Position numbers and translations under genes: made by a program
NCBI GenBank assembly: GCA_002482715.1
Contig: DLGN01000033.1
Location: 1-11,567 of the forward strand
Length of the DNA: 11,567 nucleotides
Direction of reading: 5' to 3'
From: Oxalobacteraceae bacterium UBA7693
GTDB taxonomy: Bacteria; Pseudomonadota; Gammaproteobacteria; Burkholderiales; Burkholderiaceae_D
Notes under the pieces: generated by a model
Database searches by the model: none
What the model was told of the DNA's origin: nothing
What the model saw: the letters and a program-made list of their open reading frames with translations, nothing else
Part shown: positions 6,616 to 11,567 of the stretch, piece by piece
Numbering within the stretch: the first letter of the stretch is position 1
Layout: each line of letters begins with the position of its first letter

Positions 6616-7377
6616 TTATTGCGGTTTCGTATAGCGCAGAACAATCGCATTCATTTTCCCCTCGCGACGTAACTTATCTACACTACTTTGCAATTTCTCG
6701 ATGAGTGTCGGATCAGAGCCAATATTCATACCGAAATACAATGACCCGCCGTCATAAAGCTTGATCAGCTTAATCAACTTGCCAGCAGGCATATCATATT
6801 GCTGTTGATTCATCGCCATCCCAATCTCGGTGTTAACCACAGCGTCAATCTGGCCTGACTTCAGCATGCGCATTTCATCGCTATTGGAATTGAAAATGCG
6901 AATTGCTGACTTCGATACTCCAGCTTCAAGCAACTCAGTAAATGAGGCCTCAGCGCGAATCGCACCGACCTTAAATTTTTCCAAATCTTTTAGAGTATGG
7001 ATTTCATTGGCAAGCTCTGCCCGTACGTAAACCCAAGTAGTTCGAGGCAAAATAGGACCAATCCAAACAAATTGCCCCTCTCGTGCTGGTATGCGAGCAA
7101 TGGTATAGATTAAGGTATTTTTTGTTTCTTGCACTGTTTTATAAGCGCGTGTCCAAGGTACGAGTTGAAATTCGCAATGCAGATTTGCATTGACGCATGC
7201 AGTACGTAAGATGTCTGTCGAAATACCGGTTACGTCCTTGCCATTAAGAAAATTATATGGAGGCCACTCTTCCGTGTAAGCTTTTAAATCAACCGCAGTC
7301 GCATTCATACTATTCATTAAGAATAGTATGGTGACACCACAAATAAGTTTCCAGATTTTGCGCGCAAGCAATCGCAT
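6616..7377 (-). CDS. Orphan periplasmic solute-binding protein, family 3 (amino-acid type)
   Basis: This 253-residue protein is of the SBP_bac_3 family, whose members bind amino acids or other small solutes in the periplasm. It has an N-terminal signal peptide (basic start, hydrophobic core, probable cleavage after NATA). The mature protein begins VDLKAYTEEWPPYNF, a typical family-3 opening with the ligand-pocket aromatic region. It continues through WTRAY, a FVWIGPI segment and SGQIDAVV, common in this family. I chose the ATG at 7377 because it gives a well-formed signal peptide; an ATG at 7410 would add 11 residues. Neither has a clear ribosome site. There is no permease or ATPase gene nearby, so it may serve a transporter encoded elsewhere or act as a stand-alone sensor. 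The ligand cannot be predicted. Confidence 0.85.
   Translation of the reverse strand: MRLLARKIWKLICGVTILFLMNSMNATAVDLKAYTEEWPPYNFLNGKDVTGISTDILRTACVNANLHCEFQLVPWTRAYKTVQETKNTLIYTIARIPAREGQFVWIGPILPRTTWVYVRAELANEIHTLKDLEKFKVGAIRAEASFTELLEAGVSKSAIRIFNSNSDEMRMLKSGQIDAVVNTEIGMAMNQQQYDMPAGKLIKLIKLYDGGSLYFGMNIGSDPTLIEKLQSSVDKLRREGKMNAIVLRYTKPQ
7306..7330. repeat. Perfect 10-bp inverted repeat inside the signal-peptide coding region
   Basis: CATACTATTC-ATTAA-GAATAGTATG forms a perfect 10-bp stem with a 5-nt loop. It lies about 50-70 nt downstream of the solute-binding protein start codon. In the mRNA it would make a hairpin early in the coding region. No T-run follows, so it is not a simple terminator. 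It could affect translation or mRNA stability, be a protein-binding site, or be chance. Confidence 0.6.
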
Positions 7378-7694
7378 GTTCAGTATGTCCAACCAGTAAT
7401 CGAAGTGCATCGAAGGGGGTGATTTGAGGCATTATGGCACAAAGAATTATTGCTCTGTAGCATAACTTCCTAGATTTGCGTCAGCGTGGTATCTCTGCAT
7501 CGCAAGCGATACTTCATCTGATCGGGCGCGGGAATTTATCGTGATACTTCACTACTTAGCGCGGTTCCGAAAAGATGCTTAGCTAGCAAGCAGAAGACAA
7601 TCAACACAGAACGCCAAATTTGCCAATAAGATATGTTGAGAAAAATACGTTGAAAAAATACGCAGAGAAGACAGACCAACTTTCTCAACGCAAT
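7378..7694. other. Non-coding region upstream of the solute-binding protein gene
   Basis: No gene is recognisable here. A CATAAT (7434-7429 on the minus strand) could be a -10 box for the solute-binding protein gene, without a good -35. Other visible items are a small palindrome ATCGC-AA-GCGAT (7499-7510), two copies of GATACTTCA about 35 bp apart (near 7508 and 7543), and an imperfect tandem pair of about 14 bp, TTGAGAAAAATACG then TTGAAAAAATACG (7636-7662). Confidence 0.45.
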
Positions 7695-7724
7695 AAAAAA
7701 GGGCTCACATTTCTGTGAGCCCTT
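7695..7724 (-). terminator. Intrinsic terminator after tRNA-Thr
   Basis: On the minus strand, an 11-bp GC-rich stem (AAGGGCTCACA / TGTGAGCCCTT, 7724-7714 with 7709-7699) with a 4-nt loop is followed directly by a run of Ts (7700-7695). It begins 8 nt after the CCA end of the tRNA. It is a textbook Rho-independent terminator, closing the tRNA transcript and any read-through from sspB. Confidence 0.93.
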
Positions 7725-7732
7725 AGTGCTAC

Positions 7733-7808
7733 TGGTGCCGGTTGCCGGAATCGAACTGGCTACCTGATGATTACAAGTCAACTGCTCTACCAAGTGAGCT
7801 AAACCGGC
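7733..7808 (-). tRNA. tRNA-Thr (anticodon UGU)
   Basis: A 76-nt cloverleaf reads leftward, with the CCA end encoded (7735-7733). The acceptor stem GCCGGTT/AACCGGC and D-stem GCTC/GAGC pair perfectly. The anticodon loop CTTGTAA gives UGU, for threonine ACA/ACG codons. The T-arm is GCCAG-TTCGATT-CCGGC and shares the A52-C62 mismatch with E. coli thrU. Two departures stand out: position 15 is C and position 48 is A instead of the usual G15-C48 pair, and U28-U42 is mismatched in the anticodon stem. All elements needed for function appear present. It follows sspB and is ended by a strong terminator. Confidence 0.95.
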
Positions 7809-7828
7809 GGTAATCTTTTCAACACTGC

Positions 7829-7851
7829 TTGCAACACAATTTGTTTTGCAA
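7829..7851. repeat. Near-perfect 23-bp palindrome in the tRNA-Thr leader
   Basis: TTGCAACACAA-T-TTGTTTTGCAA is an 11-bp inverted repeat with one mismatch around a single central T. It lies between the promoter-like site (7870-7899) and the tRNA 5' end (7808). It would fold into a hairpin in the pre-tRNA leader. It could be a processing or regulatory element, a protein-binding site, or chance. Confidence 0.5.
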
Positions 7852-7869
7852 CGAATCTTGAAGAACAAA

Positions 7870-7899
7870 ATTATAGACTACTTTATGACTTTTAGGGAA
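7870..7899 (-). promoter_or_regulatory. Candidate promoter for tRNA-Thr
   Basis: On the minus strand, a perfect -10 hexamer TATAAT (7875-7870) lies just beyond the sspB stop codon. A weak -35 TTCCCT (7899-7894), inside the sspB 3' end, stands 18 bp upstream. Transcription would begin near 7863, leaving about 55 nt of leader before the tRNA. The -10 is convincing and the -35 poor. Confidence 0.45.
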
Positions 7900-8357
7900 G
7901 GTTTTTCTGGTTTTTTTTGTGTTTCATTTGCGTCTTCCTGTTTCACCGCTTCAGCCACCAGGTTTTCTTCCTTATTGCTAACCGAAGCCAAACCTATCAC
8001 TGGCTTGACTGGCTCGACAACTGGCGCATCAGAGTCCAGGGTATCTTCCACATCATCAAAAACCATGCCTTGACCATTTTCACTAGAGAATATCGCCTGG
8101 ATATTACGCACAGGAATATAAAGGTCGCGCGAAACGCCACCAAACCTAGCTTTAAAACTGACTGCATCATTGTCCATTTTCAAACCACTTGTCGCAGAAA
8201 ATGCAATGTTCAGAACAATCTCACCCTTACGCACAAATTCCATCGGGACTTGTACCGCACCATTTACTTTCACCGACACATACGGTGTAAAGCCGTTGTC
8301 AGTGCACCATTCGTAGATGGCACGTAATAAATATGGTTTTGTAGAAATTCCTGACAT
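7878..8357 (-). CDS. sspB: SspB, ClpXP protease specificity-enhancing factor
   Basis: The 159-residue cytoplasmic adaptor binds ssrA-tagged and some other substrates and tethers them to ClpX for degradation. The N-terminal substrate-binding domain (about 1-110) opens with STKPYLLRAIYEWCTDNGFTPYVSV-type family sequence. A flexible acidic/Ala-Glu-rich linker follows, then the C-terminal ClpX-docking (XB) peptide PSLKVIK at 153-159. The length is normal. The start ATG is set by homology; the ribosome site is weak. The gene follows sspA after 75 nt, the usual sspA-sspB order, and the pair probably shares transcription. Confidence 0.95.
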   Translation of the reverse strand: MSGISTKPYLLRAIYEWCTDNGFTPYVSVKVNGAVQVPMEFVRKGEIVLNIAFSATSGLKMDNDAVSFKARFGGVSRDLYIPVRNIQAIFSSENGQGMVFDDVEDTLDSDAPVVEPVKPVIGLASVSNKEENLVAEAVKQEDANETQKKPEKPSLKVIK

Positions 8358-8432
8358 GAGCTTGCATTACTTTCTAAATAGATTCGAAAAGTTGCGACCA
8401 GATTTCAATGCAAAACCTGATCGCAGATATCA

Positions 8433-9044
8433 TTAACGACGCATTACTTTTTCAGAAGGTGTCAATGCTTCAATATAAGCAGGGCGAGAGAAAATACGCT
8501 CTGCATATTTCAACAATGGCGCAGCTGTTTTTGACAAATCAATACCATAGTGATCGAGACGCCACAGCAATGGAGCTACTGCTACGTCAAGCATAGAAAA
8601 CTCTTCACCGAGCATGTATTTATTTTTTACAAATAAAGGTGCTAATTGGGTCAGGCGATCACGAATTTCAGCTCGAGCTTTATCCAATACTTTAGAAGAC
8701 GCATTGTTCTTTTCGTTCTCCAAAGTATGCACGTGTACGAACAATTCTTTTTCAAAATTGAACAACATTAAACGTGCACGAGCACGTTGCAATGGATCAG
8801 CAGGCATCAATTGCGGATGCGGAAAGCGCTCATCAATGTATTCGTTGATGATATTGGATTCATACAAAACCAATTCGCGCTCAACCAAGATTGGCACTTG
8901 ACCGTATGGGTTCATCGTGGAGATATCTTCTGGCTTATTGAACAAATCAACGTCACGAATTTCGAAATCCATGCCTTTTTCAAACAGGACTAAACGGCAA
9001 CGTTGTGAAAATGGGCAGGTTGTACCTGAGTAGAGAACCATCAT
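8433..9044 (-). CDS. sspA: SspA, stringent starvation protein A (GST-fold)
   Basis: This 203-residue protein has a glutathione-S-transferase fold without GST activity in the characterised family members. SspA binds RNA polymerase and influences transcription in stationary phase and starvation. The thioredoxin-like N-domain shows TTCPFSQRCR (8-17), the cis-proline QVP (49-51) and YESNIINEYID (61-71). Pro75-His76-Pro77 corresponds to the conserved surface PHP pocket known to be important in E. coli SspA. The helical C-domain fills the rest. An AAGGAA ribosome site precedes the ATG at 9044, and a hairpin (9069-9099) separates the gene from petC. Linkage to the bc1 genes is common in beta- and gammaproteobacteria. 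Confidence 0.95.
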   Translation of the reverse strand: MMVLYSGTTCPFSQRCRLVLFEKGMDFEIRDVDLFNKPEDISTMNPYGQVPILVERELVLYESNIINEYIDERFPHPQLMPADPLQRARARLMLFNFEKELFVHVHTLENEKNNASSKVLDKARAEIRDRLTQLAPLFVKNKYMLGEEFSMLDVAVAPLLWRLDHYGIDLSKTAAPLLKYAERIFSRPAYIEALTPSEKVMRR

Positions 9045-9058
9045 TTTTATAGTTCCTT

Positions 9059-9099
9059 AAAAACGATTAGGGTGAGGTGCAAAAAGCAGACCTCACCCT
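9059..9099 (-). terminator. Hairpin between petC and sspA, probable terminator or attenuator
   Basis: AGGGTGAGGT (9069-9078) and ACCTCACCCT (9090-9099) form a perfect 10-bp stem with an 11-nt loop. On the minus strand, five Ts (9063-9059) follow the stem after a 5-nt gap, and the sspA ribosome site comes directly after. The short, offset T-run suggests partial termination that would lower sspA-sspB expression relative to the pet genes. Partial read-through is inference. Confidence 0.6.
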
Positions 9100-9144
9100 G
9101 GGATGACACATCCACCAGTTATCTGATGGACGACTAATTTACGA

Positions 9145-9909
9145 TTACTTCACTTCTTTCCAGTAGGAGGCATTCAAGCGCCATGCTAAGGTCGCCAGCA
9201 AGGCCATGAACATCACAACCCAAACGCCCAAACGCTTACGTTCATTCTGCGCTGGTTCGCCCATCCACTGAAGATAAGCAACAAGATCACCGATGGCATT
9301 GTCATATTCAACAGCGTTCATCGTGCCTGGCGTTAAAGTTTCGAAGCCGACGAATTTGTGTTCCATTTTAGATGGATCATGTGCATCTTTAACTTCTTCA
9401 AACTTTGCTCCACGCACACCTTGCAATTCCCACAAAGCATGTGGCATACCAACGTTAGGGAACAACATGTTGTTCCAACCAGTTGGACGACTTTCATCTT
9501 TGTAGTAAGTACGCAAATACGTGTAGAGCCAGTCAGCGCCAGTACCTGCACCAGAAGCTTTAGCGCGGGCAATCACCGACAAATCAGGTGGAACTGCACC
9601 AAACCATTCTTTCGCGTCTTTCGCGCTCAGACTAGTTTTCATCAGCTCACCGATTTTCTCACCGGTAAACAATAAATTGCTCTTGATCTGGTCTTCCGTC
9701 AAACCGATATCACGCAAGCGGTTATAACGCATAGACACTGCAGAGTGACAATTTAAACAGTAATTGACGAAGAGCTTTGCGCCATTCTGCAACGCAGCCA
9801 GATCAGTAGTACGTTCTGGCGCACGATCCAGTGGGAAACTTCCACCACTGGCTAAAGCCAATGCTGGAGCGAATGCCAATGTAAGGATCAGTTTTTTAAG
9901 TAATTTCAT
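9145..9909 (-). CDS. petC: Cytochrome c1 of the bc1 complex
   Basis: The 254-residue membrane-anchored c-type cytochrome passes electrons from the Rieske protein to soluble or membrane cytochrome c. A signal peptide occupies about residues 1-20 (MKLLKKL start, ALA-LAS region). The haem motif CLNCH lies at 51-55 and the probable axial Met155 sits in FPNVGMPHALW. A C-terminal membrane anchor (about 228-247) ends in WKEVK. I chose ATG 9909 because GAGGA lies 9 nt upstream and the signal peptide begins there; an ATG at 9948 would overlap petB and add a non-signal extension. It is 25 nt downstream of petB and the third gene of the petABC operon. Confidence 0.97.
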   Translation of the reverse strand: MKLLKKLILTLAFAPALALASGGSFPLDRAPERTTDLAALQNGAKLFVNYCLNCHSAVSMRYNRLRDIGLTEDQIKSNLLFTGEKIGELMKTSLSAKDAKEWFGAVPPDLSVIARAKASGAGTGADWLYTYLRTYYKDESRPTGWNNMLFPNVGMPHALWELQGVRGAKFEEVKDAHDPSKMEHKFVGFETLTPGTMNAVEYDNAIGDLVAYLQWMGEPAQNERKRLGVWVVMFMALLATLAWRLNASYWKEVK

Positions 9910-9934
9910 GCTAGTTTTTCCTCGCTTAATCTGA

Positions 9935-11344
9935 TCAGTGCGCAGCAAACGTTACGCGCTTTGGCACAGTCTTGAACGTACCCATACCGCTCCACCAAGG
10001 CATCAACAAGAAGAAACCAAAGTAGATCAATGCACATACTTGAGATACGCGCTCACCCATCGGTGATGGTGCTTGCACACCGAGGTAACCCAAAACGACG
10101 AACGCGATACCGAATACGATATACACATATTTGTGCCAATCAGGACGATAACGAATCGATTTCACTGGGGACACGTCTAACCAAGGCAAGAAAGCCAAGA
10201 TCACAACGGAACCACCGAACAAAACCACACCCCAGAATTTTGCATCCAAACCGAAAGGCATCATGCCGATGATCGCCAACAAGGCAACGACGGCGATTGC
10301 TGCTTTAGTCATAAAGCCCAAAGAAGACTTCAACCAGATCAGCGCAACATATGCCGCGACACCCGCTTGAATTACAAACAAGAACTCAGACGTCGTGGCA
10401 CGCAAAATTGAGTAAAACGGCGTGAAGTACCAAGTTGGAGCGATGTGTGGTGGCGTTTTCAATGAATCGGCTGGAATAAAGTTGTTGTACTCCAAGAAGT
10501 AACCGCCCATTTCTGGCGCAAAAAACACGACAGCAGTAAAGATCGTCAAGAACACTGTCACGCCAAAGATGTCGTGGAAAGTGTAGTAAGGATGAGAAGG
10601 AACACCGTCAACTGGGTGACCGTCTGCATCTAAGTTTTCTTTGATTTCGATACCATCAGGGTTGTTAGAACCGACTTCATGCAAAGCGATCAAATGCGCT
10701 ACTACTAAGCCTAACAAGACCAAAGGAATCGCGATCACATGGAAAGCAAAGAAGCGATTCAATGTCGCATCAGACACCACATAGTCACCACGAATCCACA
10801 AAGACAAATCTGGGCCGATGAAAGGAATTGCGCCGAACAAGTTCACAATAACTTGTGCGCCCCAGTAGGACATTTGACCCCAAGGTAAGAGGTAACCGAA
10901 GAAAGCTTCGGCCATCAGACACAAGAAAATCGCAAAACCAAACAACCAGATCAATTCACGTGGCTTACGATATGAGCCGTACAACAAAGCACGTGTCATG
11001 TGTAAGTACACAATGATAAAGAAGGCGGAAGCACCGGTCGAATGCATGTAACGCACTAACCAGCCCGACGGCACTTCACGCATGATGTATTCAACTGATT
11101 CAAATGCCAACTTTGCATCTGGTTTGTAATGCATCACCAGGAAAATACCGGTAACAATCTGGATGACCAATACCAACATCGCCAATGAGCCGAAGATGTA
11201 CCAGAAGTTAAAGTTTTTTGGCGCGTAGTATTGACCCCATTGATCATTCCACAATTTCGTCAGTGGAAAACGGGAATCAACCCAATTCAATGCTTTCGCT
11301 GCGATAGGCGCATCGTCAGGAAGTTTTTTCTCAACAAATGCCAT
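9935..11344 (-). CDS. petB: Cytochrome b of the bc1 complex
   Basis: The 469-residue integral membrane subunit carries both b haems and the quinol-oxidising and quinone-reducing sites. The haem ligands are visible as His101/His115 in helix B and His202/His217 in helix D. The second pair is 15 residues apart rather than 14 as in Rhodobacter. The quinol-oxidation motif corresponding to PEWY reads PTWY (303-306). A hydrophilic insertion (about 231-255, GIEIKENLDADGHPVDG region) resembles that of beta/gamma relatives. Further hydrophobic helices extend to the C-terminus, longer than mitochondrial cytochrome b but usual for this group. The ATG at 11344 starts two nucleotides after the petA stop, so translation is probably coupled. 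Confidence 0.97.
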   Translation of the reverse strand: MAFVEKKLPDDAPIAAKALNWVDSRFPLTKLWNDQWGQYYAPKNFNFWYIFGSLAMLVLVIQIVTGIFLVMHYKPDAKLAFESVEYIMREVPSGWLVRYMHSTGASAFFIIVYLHMTRALLYGSYRKPRELIWLFGFAIFLCLMAEAFFGYLLPWGQMSYWGAQVIVNLFGAIPFIGPDLSLWIRGDYVVSDATLNRFFAFHVIAIPLVLLGLVVAHLIALHEVGSNNPDGIEIKENLDADGHPVDGVPSHPYYTFHDIFGVTVFLTIFTAVVFFAPEMGGYFLEYNNFIPADSLKTPPHIAPTWYFTPFYSILRATTSEFLFVIQAGVAAYVALIWLKSSLGFMTKAAIAVVALLAIIGMMPFGLDAKFWGVVLFGGSVVILAFLPWLDVSPVKSIRYRPDWHKYVYIVFGIAFVVLGYLGVQAPSPMGERVSQVCALIYFGFFLLMPWWSGMGTFKTVPKRVTFAAH

Positions 11345-11346
11345 GA

Positions 11347-11567
11347 TTAAGCCTCGCCTTTCTCATCTTTACCGATGATAATTTTGGTATCTGATAAAAA
11401 CATATGCGGCGGCACGTCCAGATTTTGTGGCGCAGGTTTATTCTTATAAACGCGACCAGCCAAATCAAACGTAGAACCGTGACATGGACAAATAAAGCCG
11501 CCTTCCCAATCATCTGGCAAAGAAGGCTGTGCACCAGGCGTGAATTTGGAAATCGGTGAACAACCCA
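11347..11567 (-). CDS. petA: Rieske iron-sulfur subunit of the bc1 complex, 5' end outside window
   Basis: Only the last 72 codons and stop are present. They begin within the end of the first cluster box (GCS, from the CTHLGC-type motif) and include the second cluster box CPCHGS at residues 26-31 of the visible part. The [2Fe-2S] cluster is bound by the Cys and His of these two boxes. A short C-terminal beta region, including DVPPHMFLSDTKIIIG, follows. The protein takes electrons from quinol at cytochrome b and passes them to cytochrome c1. It is the first of the petABC genes and ends 2 nt before petB. Confidence 0.96.
   Translation of the reverse strand, partial: GCSPISKFTPGAQPSLPDDWEGGFICPCHGSTFDLAGRVYKNKPAPQNLDVPPHMFLSDTKIIIGKDEKGEA

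Noticed and set aside
7536..7868. A 110-codon minus-strand open frame spanning the tRNA
   Set aside because: Its translation (AHLVEQLTCNHQVASS region) is simply the tRNA-Thr gene read as protein, and it runs through the terminator hairpin. It is a familiar false gene.
7917..8327. A 136-codon plus-strand open frame opposite sspB
   Set aside because: It is antisense to a clearly identified sspB gene and its product looks like random sequence.
9910..9948. Upstream start for petC at 9948
   Set aside because: It would overlap petB and place 13 residues before a proper signal peptide. ATG 9909 has a good ribosome site.
1..11567. CRISPR arrays, insertion sequences, integrase or phage genes
   Set aside because: No regularly spaced repeats, transposase-like sequence or terminal repeats were found. 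The tRNA gene has no integrase beside it and no visible duplicate of its 3' end.

Overview
The window looks like a chromosomal segment of a betaproteobacterium, order Burkholderiales. The petA-petB-petC-sspA-sspB order, the beta/gamma-type cytochrome b sequence and the SspB tail support this. Base composition is moderate for that order, and a member of the Oxalobacteraceae is my best guess, but this is inference from gene content only.

Left part (1-2794), copper handling. A nearly complete Cu(I)-exporting P1B-1 ATPase (copA) reads leftward off the window edge. A small copper chaperone (copZ-like) is divergent from it. Between them lies a textbook CueR/MerR-type promoter facing copA: TTGACC, a 19-bp spacer carrying a CTTCCC-N5-GGGAAG dyad, then TATCCT. 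The regulator itself is not in the window.

Next (2890-4036), an lrgA-lrgB (cidA/cidB-type) membrane-protein pair reads leftward with a 1-nt gap. A 6-bp inverted repeat stands upstream.

Centre (about 4105-6167), the most distinctive block. A long non-coding region holds two perfect inverted repeats. It is followed by an almost perfect sigma-54 promoter (TGGCATG-N4-TTGCA), a leader of about 190 nt with nested stems and a possible 11-codon ORF, and a 461-residue exported protein. That protein has a single C-terminal haem-binding CMGCH motif and no domain I can name in the rest of its length. A strong hairpin terminator closes the unit. The layout is that of an enhancer-dependent single-gene unit for an uncharacterised periplasmic c-type haem protein. 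No cognate activator gene is present.

6168-6615 is non-coding. 6616-7377 (minus) encodes an orphan family-3 periplasmic solute-binding protein with no transporter genes beside it. A perfect 10-bp inverted repeat lies inside its signal-peptide coding region. 7378-7694 is non-coding.

Right part (7695-11567), all leftward: petA (Rieske, partial), petB (cytochrome b), petC (cytochrome c1), a hairpin, sspA, sspB, a promoter-like site, a near-perfect palindrome, tRNA-Thr(UGU) and a strong intrinsic terminator. The pet genes form the cytochrome bc1 complex. SspA is the RNA-polymerase-associated stringent starvation protein, and SspB delivers ssrA-tagged proteins to ClpXP. The tRNA has an unusual C15/A48 combination and a U28-U42 mismatch.
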